DNA of 64,000 nucleotides, from assembly GCF_003261575.2 (NCBI RefSeq), contig NZ_CP036175.1, forward strand, positions 4,402,001-4,466,000, in the 5' to 3' direction. The notes below the pieces were generated by a model that saw only the letters and a program-made list of their open reading frames with translations, was not told the origin of the DNA and did no database searches. Positions 8,590 through 17,710 of the stretch are shown here, piece after piece. The position numbers were made by a program, and so were the translations under genes. Source of the stretch: Klebsiella huaxiensis. GTDB taxonomy: Bacteria; Pseudomonadota; Gammaproteobacteria; Enterobacterales; Enterobacteriaceae. The number at the start of each line of letters is the position of its first letter. The first letter of the stretch is position 1.

Positions 8590-10107
8590 TTATTTCACCG
8601 GACGCATGGCCGGGAACAGGATCACATCGCGAATGGTATGGCTGTTAGTAAACAGCATCACCATACGGTCAATACCAATTCCCAGACCGGCGGTCGGTGG
8701 CAGGCCATATTCCAGCGCGGTGACGTAGTCTTCGTCGTAGAACATCGCTTCGTCATCCCCCGCCGCTTTGGCGTTAACCTGATCGAGGAAACGCTGCGCC
8801 TGGTCTTCGGCATCGTTCAGCTCGCTAAAACCGTTGCCGATTTCACGCCCGCCGATAAAGAACTCGAAGCGATCGGTGATTTCCGGGTTCACATCGTTGC
8901 GGCGCGCCAGCGGCGAAACTTCTGCCGGATACTCGGTGATAAAGGTCGGCTGGATCAGGTGCGCTTCTGCCACTTCGTCGAAGATCTCGGTGACGATACG
9001 CCCCAGTCCCCAACTTTTCTCGACATGAATGCCGATGGATTCCGCCAGCGCTTTCGCCGCGTCGAAGTTATCCAAATCCGCCATCTCAGTTTCCGGACGG
9101 TATTTCTTAATCGCTTCGCGCATGGTCAGTTTTTCAAACGGCTTGCCGAAGTCGAACATCTGGTCGCCGTACGGCACTTCGGTTTTACCCAGTACGGTCT
9201 GCGCCAGCGTGCGGAACAGCGACTCGGTCAGTTCGATCAGATCCTTGTAATCCGCATACGCCATATAGAGTTCCATCATGGTGAACTCAGGGTTATGGCG
9301 TACGGAGATCCCTTCGTTACGAAAGTTACGGTTGATCTCGAAAACCCGTTCGAAGCCGCCAACCACCAGCCGTTTCAGGTATAGCTCCGGCGCGATGCGC
9401 AGATACATGTCCAGATCGAGGGCATTATGATGGGTGATAAACGGACGCGCCGAAGCGCCGCCGGGGATCACCTGCATCATCGGGGTTTCCACTTCCATAA
9501 AGCCGCGCGCGACCATAAATTGACGCATAGTCGCGAGGATCTGCGAGCGCACCTTAAAGGTGTGGCGCGACTCTTCGTTGGAGATCAGATCGAGATAACG
9601 CTGACGGTAGCGCGCTTCCTGATCCTGCAGGCCGTGGAATTTGTCCGGCAGCGGACGCAGGGCTTTGGTCAGCAGGCGCAGCTCGGTGCAGTGAATGGAG
9701 AGTTCGCCGGTCTGGGTTTTAAACAGTTTACCGCGCGCGGCGATGATGTCGCCGAGGTCCCATTTTTTAAACTGCTCGTTATAGACGCCTTCCGGCAGGT
9801 CGTCGCGGGCAACGTATAGCTGAATGCGACCGCCAACGTCCTGTAAGGTGACGAAGGAGGCTTTCCCCATGATACGGCGAGTCATCATGCGGCCAGCAAC
9901 GGAGACGTCGACGCTCAGAGAAGTGAGTTCGTCGTTGTCCTTACCATCGAATTCAGCATGGAGCTGGTCAGAGGTATGGTCGCGACGAAAATCGTTCGGG
10001 AACGCCACGCCCTGCTCGCGCAGCGCGGCCAGTTTTTCACGACGGGTTTTCAGTTCATTATTAAGGTCAATTGCCTCATCGGCACCTTGTGCTTGTTGTT
10101 CAGACAT
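8590..10107 (-). CDS. lysU: Lysyl-tRNA synthetase (LysS/LysU)
   Basis: 505 residues, the exact class II bacterial lysyl-tRNA synthetase length: an N-terminal OB-fold anticodon-binding domain (residues about 65-150) and a catalytic core with motif 2 FRNEGISVRHNPEFTMMELY and motif 3 GLGIGIDRMVMLF near the C-terminus. It charges tRNA-Lys with lysine using ATP. Position next to dtpC-cadA-cadB-cadC is that of E. coli lysU. However, the sequence (for example DLNNELKTRREKLA near the N-terminus and the terminal MRPVK) is closer to my memory of LysS than of LysU. No prfB, the usual neighbour of lysS, is upstream. The product is certain; which paralogue it is, is not. Confidence 0.95.
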   Translation of the reverse strand: MSEQQAQGADEAIDLNNELKTRREKLAALREQGVAFPNDFRRDHTSDQLHAEFDGKDNDELTSLSVDVSVAGRMMTRRIMGKASFVTLQDVGGRIQLYVARDDLPEGVYNEQFKKWDLGDIIAARGKLFKTQTGELSIHCTELRLLTKALRPLPDKFHGLQDQEARYRQRYLDLISNEESRHTFKVRSQILATMRQFMVARGFMEVETPMMQVIPGGASARPFITHHNALDLDMYLRIAPELYLKRLVVGGFERVFEINRNFRNEGISVRHNPEFTMMELYMAYADYKDLIELTESLFRTLAQTVLGKTEVPYGDQMFDFGKPFEKLTMREAIKKYRPETEMADLDNFDAAKALAESIGIHVEKSWGLGRIVTEIFDEVAEAHLIQPTFITEYPAEVSPLARRNDVNPEITDRFEFFIGGREIGNGFSELNDAEDQAQRFLDQVNAKAAGDDEAMFYDEDYVTALEYGLPPTAGLGIGIDRMVMLFTNSHTIRDVILFPAMRPVK

Positions 10108-10221
10108 GTTGGTTCCTCATAACCCTGCTTGCAAACTTGCTTCGATAATTGAACCAGGTCACTACACGGCGCGGCCTGTCTCGGGTGGCAGCACCGGAGA
10201 ACAATCTTAAGGAGCCTGGTT

Positions 10222-10347
10222 TCACTTCCGGCTGATTTCACTCAGCCATCGCTTAAGTAACAGTTTTTTGTCTTCGGCTTCCGCGCTCGCCAGAATATCC
10301 TCCTCCTGATTAGTGAACGGTGCAAGGAGCGGCTTTCGCTCCGCTAT
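10222..10347 (-). other. Short open frame upstream of lysU, possible gene remnant
   Basis: On the minus strand a charged 41-codon stretch ends in KRWLSEISRK and stop. It has no ATG, although AGGAGGAGG lies inside it (around 10296-10304). It begins at the edge of a REP sequence. It may be the tail of a gene cut off by rearrangement, or chance. I do not recognise it. Confidence 0.25.
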
Positions 10348-10357
10348 TGGATATGGA

Positions 10358-10446
10358 CCCCGGAGGCGGCGTTGCGCACCTGTCCGGGCTACAAAACCCT
10401 CGGGCCATTCTTGTAGCCCGGACAGGCGCTACGCGCCGCCTCCGGG
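10358..10446. repeat. Inverted pair of REP elements (BIME-like) overlapping the end of dtpC
   Basis: Two REP units in opposite orientation: 10358-10393 (CCCCGGAGGCGG...CCGGGCTAC) and 10411-10446 (GTAGCCCGGACAGGC...CCTCCGGG), separated by about 17 nt. The right unit contains the stop codon and the last codons of dtpC, whose final residues PGGGA are encoded by the repeat. Confidence 0.85.
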
Positions 10447-11904
10447 AACTTCACCGGCAGCCGCGCGGCGTTTGCCCACGCTACAGGCGGCGGCAACAGC
10501 GATAATGACAATCGCCACCACGCAGCCCAGCGTCCACTCGCCCATTTGCGCAAAGAAATGCTGATACGCGACAATCGCCGTATCGCTGATTTGCGACTCG
10601 GTGGTCTGCTGCGCCACCACGCCCGCCAGCCAGTTCGCCACCGCGCCGGTCGCCAGCATATAAATCCCGGTCAGCACGCCGGTCACGCCGGGCATATTGA
10701 GACGGGTGATTTGCGCCATCGCCACCGGATCGATAAACAGCTCGGCAAAGCCCATCAGCGCCAGGCCAGCCACCATCATGCCCATCGACGCCTGACCCTG
10801 TGTCGCACCATGGCGCGCATTAAGCGCCAGCAGCATAAAACCACAGCCCATCAGCACCAGACCGAAGGCAAACTTCAGCCAGACGCGCAGCGCCGAACGG
10901 GTGCTGCCTTCGGGGCGCATTAGCCACGCGAGCACGACGCCCGCCGCCATCACCGCCACGGCATTCACCGACTGGAACAGCGCGGTCGGCACTTCAATAT
11001 TCAGCAGGCGGCGATTAACAAAGTGGTCGATAAACAGGCTGATTGAGCTACCGCCCTGCTGCGCCAGTACCCAGAACAGCGTACCGGTCAGCATTAGAAG
11101 TACGATTTGCCACAGCGCGCGGCGGTGTTCGGGGGATTTGACCATAATTCGCGCCACCATTTGGGCAGCGAACACGCAGACAATCGCCAGCAGATAGCCA
11201 GACCAGTTATTCTCCAGCAGCAGCGTAAAAAATACCGGCGCAACGCAGAGCATCACTACCAGCCAGCCCCAGGTCGGCAGCACAAACTTCACCGTCCGCA
11301 GCGCCTGTTTATCGACGCTGCGCGTGTCGCGGAAGTAGCGGCTACCGCTTAAGAAAATCATCAGGCCGACAAACATACCGATCCCCGCCAGCGCAAAGCC
11401 GATATGCCAGCCGTACCACTGTGCCGCCAGTCCGCAGGCGATTGGCGCGGCGATGGAGCCGACGTTACCGGCGGCGTACAACAGCGAAAAACCGCCGTCG
11501 CGACGCGGGTCGTCAACGGCGTAGAGCTCGCCCAGCAGACAGCTGATGTTGGATTTGAACAGGCCATAGCCGCAGATAATGATCGCCAGCGCGAGATACA
11601 GGCTCCAGGTGGAATCGGATTCGACGCCCAGCACCACATGGCCAAGCGTCATTAACAGCGCGCCGGCAATCACTGCCGTGCGGTTGCCGAGCAGGCGGTC
11701 GGCAAGCCAGCCGCCGAGAATAGGAGTGACGTACACCAGGGAAGCGTAAGCGCTGAACAGGCTGATGGCGTGGCTGTCATCGAAGCCAAGCTGATGGGTG
11801 AGATAGAGGATGAGTAAGGCACGCATGCCGTAAAAGCTGAAGTACTCCCAGATTTGGATCGCTACGATGTAGTAAATCGCGCGCGGCTGTGAGGGTGTTT
11901 TCAT
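10429..11904 (-). CDS. dtpC: Di/tripeptide proton symporter DtpC
   Basis: 491 residues from the ATG at 11904 (MKTPSQPRAIYYIVAIQIWE), a start shared with E. coli DtpC (YjdL). It is a POT/PTR family inner-membrane transporter with 12-14 helices. Family marks are the ExxER-type region WEYFSFYGMRALL (residues about 19-31, where the family's ExxERFxYYG becomes EYFSFYG, as in DtpC) and GLFKSNISCLLGELY. It imports dipeptides, with a reported preference for lysine-containing peptides. Its place directly behind cadBA therefore fits delivery of lysine to the decarboxylase. A terminator (11924-11951) separates it from cadA, so it needs readthrough or its own promoter. The last five residues are encoded by a REP sequence. 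Confidence 0.93.
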   Translation of the reverse strand: MKTPSQPRAIYYIVAIQIWEYFSFYGMRALLILYLTHQLGFDDSHAISLFSAYASLVYVTPILGGWLADRLLGNRTAVIAGALLMTLGHVVLGVESDSTWSLYLALAIIICGYGLFKSNISCLLGELYAVDDPRRDGGFSLLYAAGNVGSIAAPIACGLAAQWYGWHIGFALAGIGMFVGLMIFLSGSRYFRDTRSVDKQALRTVKFVLPTWGWLVVMLCVAPVFFTLLLENNWSGYLLAIVCVFAAQMVARIMVKSPEHRRALWQIVLLMLTGTLFWVLAQQGGSSISLFIDHFVNRRLLNIEVPTALFQSVNAVAVMAAGVVLAWLMRPEGSTRSALRVWLKFAFGLVLMGCGFMLLALNARHGATQGQASMGMMVAGLALMGFAELFIDPVAMAQITRLNMPGVTGVLTGIYMLATGAVANWLAGVVAQQTTESQISDTAIVAYQHFFAQMGEWTLGCVVAIVIIAVAAACSVGKRRAAAGEVPGGGA

Positions 11905-11923
11905 GTGTTCTCCTTGCAGCGTG

Positions 11924-11951
11924 AAAAAAGGGAAGTGGCAAGCCACTTCCC
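11924..11951 (-). terminator. Rho-independent terminator of cadBA
   Basis: On the minus strand GGGAAGTGGC (complement of 11942-11951) pairs perfectly with GCCACTTCCC (complement of 11930-11939) over a two-base loop and is followed by TTTTTT. It lies 13 nt after the cadA stop and before dtpC. Confidence 0.88.
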
Positions 11952-11964
11952 TGTTGTGCATCGA

Positions 11965-14112
11965 TTATTTGTTGTTTTCGTCTTTCAGCACTTTAACGGT
12001 ATAACGACCATCCGCCTGCCGATAGGCACCGTGGATATCGGTTTCGAAGCCCGGATAGTGAGCACCGATTTCGCACAGCATCTGCAGGAACTCCAGTACC
12101 GGACGGCTCTCTTCGGTGATCATCTCACCCGGCATCACCAGCGGAACTCCCGGAGGATACGGCAGGATCATGTTGGCGTTGACGCGACCGACCATCTCTT
12201 CGAGATAAACCTCTTCAGTCTGACCGTGCAGCTCTTTTTGGAACGCAGCGTATGGCGTGATCATCATCGCTGGCAGCACTTCGAATGCGCGGAACATCAG
12301 GTCCGGCAGGTTGTGATGCTCAACCAGTTTGTGAATGTTCTGCGCCAGTTCCTGAACACGCATGTTCTCATAGAACTCAGGATCTTCACGGTACAGCGAC
12401 GGCAGCATGTTTTTCACCCGCAGGTTCAGGTCGAACGCGCGTTTGAAATCAGTCAGCGCGCGCAGCAGGCTCAGCGCTTTGGTTTTGTCGATACCGATGC
12501 TGAACAGGAACAGTAGGTTGTACGGACCGGTTTTTTCGACCACGATACCGTGTTCGTCGAGGTATTTCGCCACGATGCTGGCCGGAATACCGAACTCATC
12601 CATGGTGCCGTCTTTCTTCATCCCCGGGGTCAGCAGCGTGACTTTGATCGGGTCGAGGTACATGTGTTCGTTGTCGATGTTTTTGAAACCGTGCCATGCG
12701 CTGTCGGAGCGCAGCGGCCAGCATTCAGCACCATCGATATGTTCCGGCTGCCAGACGTCGAAGAACCACCCTTCAGACTCGCCTTTCAGACGTTTGATCT
12801 CTTTACGGAACTTGATAGAACGCTCGATAGAACCGTCGATCAGGCGCTTACCGGCGTTGCCTTTCATCATCGCCGCCGCGGTTTCGGTAGAAGCCACCAC
12901 GCCGTAGTGCGGAGAGGTGGTGGTATGCATCATGTAGGCTTCATTAAAGGTTTCTTCGTTAACGTCGCCTTTAATGTGGATCATCGAAGCCTGGGAGAAC
13001 GCCGCCAGCAGTTTGTGCGTAGACTGGGTTTCGTAAATCACTTTCCCTTCAACGCGACCGCCGCTCATCCCGCATTTACCGGCGTAAATCGGTGAGAAAT
13101 TGGTGTAAGGCACCCATGCTGAGTCAAAGTGTATGGATTTCACATCCAGGGTTTTCTTGATGAAGTCGGTGTTGTACAGCAAGCCATCATAGGTGGAGTT
13201 GGTGATTACCGCATGCACCGGCCAGGTGGCGTTCGGGGTCTCTTTCACGCGTTTGGCGATAGTCGCATGCTGGAATTCGCTCTGCGGGATACCACCGAGG
13301 ATGCCGTAAGCGTTACGCGTCGGGCGGAAGTAGATTGGCGTAATGTCGCTCATCATCATCAGATGGGTCAGCGATTTGTGGCAGTTACGGTCAATCAGTA
13401 CGGTGCTACCGGCCGGCGCGGAGTACATCCCGACGATTTTGTTGGCGGTAGAAGTGCCGTTGGTCACCATATAGCTGCGTTCAGCATTAAAGACGCGAGC
13501 AATATACTCTTCCGCTTCTTTGTGTGGACCGCTGTGATCGAGCAGAGAACCCAGTTCAGAAACCGAAATCGAGATGTCAGATTTCATGGTATTGGAACCA
13601 AAGAAATCGTAGAAGATGCTGCCAACTGGGCTTTTCTGGAACGCGGTACCGCCCATGTGGCCTGGGGTACAGAAGGTGTATTTGCCTTCACGCACGTATT
13701 TGAACAGCGCCTTGGTCAGCGGCGGCAGAATGGTGTCGATATATTCGTCAGTGTTCTGTTTGATTTTGTCGGCGATATCATTCGCCGCGCCCAACGCATA
13801 TTCGAAGAAGCGAACCTGCATACGCAGATCGTTGAGGCTCACGTCCAGAGTGGAGTAAGTGTTAGCGAAAGCGTACAGCGGCATGTATTCGTTCAGTTTG
13901 CTAATTTCTTCGCACAGTTCGAGATTGTATTTATCCCAGTCGAAGATAACGCCGCACAGACGCGCATTGTTTTCGATAAGTTTTAATAAGTCGTCACGGT
14001 CGTTCGGGTAGACAATACGGAAGTCCAGGCGTTCGAGGGCGCGATGCAGTTCACGGATGGGCTCTTCTTTGAAGTAAACACCCATGTGATTCATGATTGC
14101 GATAACGTTCAT
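11965..14112 (-). CDS. cadA: Inducible lysine decarboxylase CadA
   Basis: 715 residues from the ATG at 14112 (MNVIAIMNHMGVYFKEEP), the exact length of E. coli CadA (LdcI). It is a PLP enzyme of the prokaryotic ornithine/lysine/arginine decarboxylase group: an N-terminal wing domain (1-130), then the aminotransferase fold with the PLP lysine in TQSTHKLLAAFSQ (about residue 367). It converts lysine plus H+ to cadaverine and CO2 in the cytoplasm and raises internal pH under acid stress. It follows cadB in the same operon with an attenuating hairpin between them and is induced through CadC. Nothing odd in length or motifs. Confidence 0.98.
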   Translation of the reverse strand: MNVIAIMNHMGVYFKEEPIRELHRALERLDFRIVYPNDRDDLLKLIENNARLCGVIFDWDKYNLELCEEISKLNEYMPLYAFANTYSTLDVSLNDLRMQVRFFEYALGAANDIADKIKQNTDEYIDTILPPLTKALFKYVREGKYTFCTPGHMGGTAFQKSPVGSIFYDFFGSNTMKSDISISVSELGSLLDHSGPHKEAEEYIARVFNAERSYMVTNGTSTANKIVGMYSAPAGSTVLIDRNCHKSLTHLMMMSDITPIYFRPTRNAYGILGGIPQSEFQHATIAKRVKETPNATWPVHAVITNSTYDGLLYNTDFIKKTLDVKSIHFDSAWVPYTNFSPIYAGKCGMSGGRVEGKVIYETQSTHKLLAAFSQASMIHIKGDVNEETFNEAYMMHTTTSPHYGVVASTETAAAMMKGNAGKRLIDGSIERSIKFRKEIKRLKGESEGWFFDVWQPEHIDGAECWPLRSDSAWHGFKNIDNEHMYLDPIKVTLLTPGMKKDGTMDEFGIPASIVAKYLDEHGIVVEKTGPYNLLFLFSIGIDKTKALSLLRALTDFKRAFDLNLRVKNMLPSLYREDPEFYENMRVQELAQNIHKLVEHHNLPDLMFRAFEVLPAMMITPYAAFQKELHGQTEEVYLEEMVGRVNANMILPYPPGVPLVMPGEMITEESRPVLEFLQMLCEIGAHYPGFETDIHGAYRQADGRYTVKVLKDENNK

Positions 14113-14128
14113 AGTCAAATCTCCAGAT

Positions 14129-14173
14129 AAAGAAAGCCCCTCCCGCCACGTCGTGACAGGTGATGGAAGGAGC
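14129..14173 (-). terminator. Terminator-like hairpin between cadB and cadA
   Basis: On the minus strand the complements of 14165-14173 and 14136-14144 pair over nine positions with some G-T pairs. A small inner palindrome CACGTCGTG lies in the loop, and TTTCTTT follows the stem. It lies in the cadB-cadA gap and probably attenuates or processes the message so that CadA and CadB levels can differ. Confidence 0.6.
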
Positions 14174-14193
14174 CTCAGGAATAGGGTTACTGA

Positions 14194-15531
14194 TTAATGC
14201 GCGCTGGCGGTGTTGTTATCAGCGGAACTGTCGTTACTCTGACGCTGGTGCATTTTGCGACCGTAGAACATCAGGATAATCAGGCTGACGATAAAGGTAC
14301 CGGCCAGTTCGAAGGAGCTTGCACCCATCAGGGCGATGAAGCAGAACCCGCAGCCGAGGATGGAGCAAATCAGGCTGACAAGGTTGCGGACGTTGATGCC
14401 TTCGAAGCGAATCAGGTCAACGCAGGAGTAGAAGTAAGGCAGCATGGTCAGCAGAACCGCGATACCGGTCAGTTCGCCGAACAGGTCGGAAGCTTTACCG
14501 CCGGTTGAGTTCATCAGGGTAATCAGCACCATCAGAACAGTCATTTTCACTGCGGCCAGCAGCAGGCCTTTTTTCGGGTTACCGTTTTTATCCAGCTCAC
14601 CGTAGATTTTCGGGAAGTTACCATCGTTAGCGGCGCGAACACCGGCCTGGCCGACCAGCATCATCCACGAACCAAGCGAAGTCAGACAAGCAAAGGCGGT
14701 AAAGGCGGAAACGACCGGAGCAGCCCAGCCGCCGAGCATAGTGGAAGCACTCACCGCAAACGGCGCGCCGGAGGCAGCCATTTCAGAGGCAGGGTACATA
14801 CCGGCAATAACCTGAGTCGCGGCGATATAAACGATACCTGCCAGCGCGGTCCCCAGCATAGTGGCCAGCGGCACGGTACGTTTCGGGTTTTTCACCATCC
14901 CGGTACTCACTGCGGCAGATTCGACACCTACGAAGGCCCACAGGCAGAGCAGGATACTTTTGATAACCGCGTGGCTGTCAGTCGTCGCGGAAGTGTTCCA
15001 GTTAGCCTGATAGGTCGCAACGTCAAACCAGTGCCAGCCAACAACCGCCGTCATCACCACCGGAATAAGCACCAGTACCAGACCAATTGTGGTCAGGCGG
15101 CTAACCCAGGTTCCGCCGAGCATATTTACGAAGGTAAATATCCATACAATGGCAATACAGGCAATACCCGCCGGGACCGGATTATTCAAAATTGGGAAGA
15201 AGGTTGATAAATAAGAGACGGCAGTAATCCCGATAGCCAGATTACCGATCCAGTTTGCGTGATAATAAAGGACGCCGGTCTGGAAACCGAACGCCGGAGA
15301 TATTTCACCCGCATAGGCAATTGGACCACCCTGCTGCGGGTTTTTGGTCGCCAGTCGGGCATATACATAAGCCAGAGACATTGCGCCAATAATAGATATC
15401 ACCCAACCCCAGATGGCGATAGAACCGATACTCGCCAGGTTCGCAGGTAATAGTGCAATACCGCTCCCCATCATATTACCGGCTACGACACCGGTACAGG
15501 CAAATAGCCCGATCTTCTTGGCAGAACTCAT
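14194..15531 (-). CDS. cadB: Lysine:cadaverine antiporter CadB
   Basis: 445 residues, one more than E. coli CadB, an APC-superfamily inner-membrane antiporter with about 12 helices. It begins MSSAKKIGLFACTGVVAGNM and has the conserved GxGIALLP loop in helix 1 (GSGIALLPANLA). It exchanges external lysine for internal cadaverine, completing the acid-resistance cycle with CadA. First gene of cadBA; AGGAG precedes the ATG. The hydrophilic tail (QSNDSSADNNTASAH) is the only variable part. Confidence 0.97.
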   Translation of the reverse strand: MSSAKKIGLFACTGVVAGNMMGSGIALLPANLASIGSIAIWGWVISIIGAMSLAYVYARLATKNPQQGGPIAYAGEISPAFGFQTGVLYYHANWIGNLAIGITAVSYLSTFFPILNNPVPAGIACIAIVWIFTFVNMLGGTWVSRLTTIGLVLVLIPVVMTAVVGWHWFDVATYQANWNTSATTDSHAVIKSILLCLWAFVGVESAAVSTGMVKNPKRTVPLATMLGTALAGIVYIAATQVIAGMYPASEMAASGAPFAVSASTMLGGWAAPVVSAFTAFACLTSLGSWMMLVGQAGVRAANDGNFPKIYGELDKNGNPKKGLLLAAVKMTVLMVLITLMNSTGGKASDLFGELTGIAVLLTMLPYFYSCVDLIRFEGINVRNLVSLICSILGCGFCFIALMGASSFELAGTFIVSLIILMFYGRKMHQRQSNDSSADNNTASAH

Positions 15532-15855
15532 GTTTGCTTTTCTCCTAAGTTTATTTTGGAGGTACAGATCATGATGATGAACCTTTTATTGACCCGACCA
15601 ACTGCCAATAAGATTACGGATTAGTACGAGATAAGTCCTAAAGATAAAGTGAAATAACGACAAACATCAGACAAATGACATTTTGACCTTTTTCGCGCAA
15701 CATATCAGGATGACAAGTTGATATCAAAAAAAGATAAACATTGAATATTTACAGCAAGTTAGAAAAAAACCGCATGTTGAAATTGTGTTGCAAACAGGCT
15801 GGAAATTGCTATAGATATATAACAACAGAGAGGCTCATGAGAAACATAATATTAA
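15532..15855 (-). promoter_or_regulatory. cadBA control region (CadC-responsive promoter, by position)
   Basis: About 320 bases without a gene between cadC and cadB, much richer in A and T than the flanking genes, with A/T tracts around 15640-15840. In E. coli the two CadC binding sites and the H-NS-repressed cadBA promoter occupy this position. I could not align exact Cad1/Cad2 sites by eye, so the call rests on synteny and composition. Confidence 0.6.
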
Positions 15856-15889
15856 CCTCATCATGGCCAAAACCATGGCCATGATGAGG
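15856..15889. terminator. Hairpin after cadC
   Basis: CCTCATCATGGCCA (15856-15869) pairs perfectly with TGGCCATGATGAGG (15876-15889) over a six-base loop, a few bases after the cadC stop. The T-run is weak, so termination efficiency is uncertain. Confidence 0.7.
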
Positions 15890-15895
15890 GTTTAC

Positions 15896-17428
15896 TTATT
15901 CTGAAGCGAGGAAGTTATCGAGATACGGAACAACGCGGGTTACGGAGGTCTGAAATACGGCGTTTTCAATCCAGTAAAATGTATTCTCTCCTGGGCGCAA
16001 ATTAAACGCCGTCAGGTAGGCATCGGCAGCTTCCCGGTTCTGCCCTTTCATTTCGTAGACTTTACCTAACAGCACATAGTTCATCCACGACATTTCGAGA
16101 TCAATGCCGGTATTAATCGCGCTGTAGGCTTCATCGACTTTTCCTTTGCCAAGCATATCCACCGTTTTAATCTGATAAAATATTGCCATATCTTTAATCC
16201 CGGGCATATTACCCACTCGGGTTATTTCGCTATAAAGATCGGCTAACTGTTTATCATCCAGCGGCTGCTGCGAATGGCGCAATACGTCAACCAGCGCCTT
16301 TTCCGCCCAGGCATAGGTAAAGTCCGGCGACTGTTTATTCACATCAGCAAGCAGAGCGCTGGCTTTTCCCAGCGAATCAACGTCTCCATTCATTAATAGC
16401 TGATGCGCCTGATAGAAATGAGTGAGTGCAATACTTTGCGAGGGTTGATACTGCTTTAACATCTCCTGCATGCGCGCCGGCCATGGCTGCTTCAGCGCCT
16501 CCGACAGGCTGCTCAGCAGGTCGTTCTGAATCGACAGCTGGTTGTCGTTGGTGACGAAGTAGCGCTTGTCCATCATGGTCGAGCCGTCGGCGTTATCGAC
16601 CATCTTAACCGACATAAAGCACTGCTGAGCACGGTAGTGGCGCTGGTTGACAAACTCAATGGTCAACGTTTTTCCAGAACTGCTTGGCTCATTAATGTTG
16701 TAGTTGGTTTTGTCGTGCACCATAAAGGTTGAGAAGGTGTTCAGCGATGTGGTAATCAGGCTTCCTAAGCCGATGGCATAGGAGTGCTGTGACGACCAGT
16801 TATTGCAGGTGCTGCCGCTGAGCAGGTGAATATCAACATCGCGCGGGTTGAGCAGCAGCCGCGCCTTAGTGACCGGCGGGCGCGACTCCAGAGTCGATAG
16901 TGCCACCAGCGCCACGCAGCTGCCGAGGGCCAGCAGGAACAATCCCCAGACGATAAAGGTGCTAATCCGCTTACGTTTTTCAGGTTTTGCGGGCGGCGCA
17001 ATCTCCGGCGCGGCCATATTGGGCTGCGGGGAGGCCGACGGCGTGCCAGGTTCAGCCATCGGTGTTTCTGCAGGAATAACCGGCGTCAGTTCCTCCCCCT
17101 CTTCCGTACACCAGATAACCGGTACCGTCAGCTTATAGCCGCGTTTGGGTACGGTAGCGATATATTCCAGGCTGCTATCGTCGCCATCTTTCAAAGATTT
17201 GCGCAATTCGGAGATACTTTGCGTCACAACGTGACTGGTGACCACATTGCGGGTCCAGACGTTATCAATAAGCTCGTCCCGGCTGAGTACTTCTCCGGGA
17301 TGGCGGGCAAAGAAAACCAGAAGATCGATCAGGCGCGGTTCGAGAGTTAGCTGACGCCCCTTGCGGCTAATTTGGTTAACAGAGGGAGTAACCAGCCATT
17401 CTCCAACGCGAACAACAGGTTGTTGCAT
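15896..17428 (-). CDS. cadC: Membrane-bound acid/lysine-sensing activator CadC
   Basis: 510 residues from the ATG at 17428 (MQQPVVRVGEWLVTP), the start used by E. coli CadC (512); the frame is open 16 codons further upstream without support. An OmpR-type winged helix occupies residues 1-104 (LTLEPRLIDLLVFFARH, VSRD-like recognition region). A Pro/Ala-rich linker follows, then a single membrane helix (about 157-178), then a periplasmic sensor. Cys208 and Cys270 match the pair that forms the pH-controlled disulfide in E. coli. It activates cadBA when pH is low and lysine is present, in concert with LysP (not in this window). Confidence 0.96.
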   Translation of the reverse strand: MQQPVVRVGEWLVTPSVNQISRKGRQLTLEPRLIDLLVFFARHPGEVLSRDELIDNVWTRNVVTSHVVTQSISELRKSLKDGDDSSLEYIATVPKRGYKLTVPVIWCTEEGEELTPVIPAETPMAEPGTPSASPQPNMAAPEIAPPAKPEKRKRISTFIVWGLFLLALGSCVALVALSTLESRPPVTKARLLLNPRDVDIHLLSGSTCNNWSSQHSYAIGLGSLITTSLNTFSTFMVHDKTNYNINEPSSSGKTLTIEFVNQRHYRAQQCFMSVKMVDNADGSTMMDKRYFVTNDNQLSIQNDLLSSLSEALKQPWPARMQEMLKQYQPSQSIALTHFYQAHQLLMNGDVDSLGKASALLADVNKQSPDFTYAWAEKALVDVLRHSQQPLDDKQLADLYSEITRVGNMPGIKDMAIFYQIKTVDMLGKGKVDEAYSAINTGIDLEMSWMNYVLLGKVYEMKGQNREAADAYLTAFNLRPGENTFYWIENAVFQTSVTRVVPYLDNFLASE

Positions 17429-17464
17429 AAACAAGAGCCCCAGGACGAAAAAGGGAAAGGCGCG

Positions 17465-17635
17465 ATGATAACACATTTCCCCTACCTATTTATGATAGGG
17501 GTCATGACCTTGAACGCGATATATTCCTCTTCGTTTTTAATGCCTGGCAAAATTTCATTTGCGAATGATAAAAATCAGATAACCAAAGAGGATATTTGTG
17601 AGCACTTTAAAAGTAGCAATAAGATGAGGTCGTAG
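17465..17635 (+). CDS. Possible small secreted/membrane protein divergent from cadC
   Basis: 56 codons beginning ATGATAACACATTTC, with AAGG four bases upstream. The predicted peptide has a hydrophobic N-terminal half resembling a signal or anchor (FMIGVMTLNAIYSSSFLMPG) and a charged C-terminal half ending SSNKMRS. It starts 36 nt from the cadC start on the opposite strand. I know of no homologue, and codon evidence is weak for so short a frame, so this may be a chance ORF. Confidence 0.3.
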   Translation: MITHFPYLFMIGVMTLNAIYSSSFLMPGKISFANDKNQITKEDICEHFKSSNKMRS

Positions 17636-17710
17636 GGATTGTTTGTGAGGAGGAAAAATAGAGAGCTTATGAATTTTTCGAACGACCAGAAAGCTGGGGC
17701 CCTTTTCGGA

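Noticed and set aside
8638..9384. 248-codon plus-strand open frame
   Set aside because: Antisense to the lysyl-tRNA synthetase gene.
13129..13986. Long plus-strand open frame (285 codons)
   Set aside because: Lies entirely antisense to cadA, has no recognisable domains, and mirrors cadA codon periodicity.
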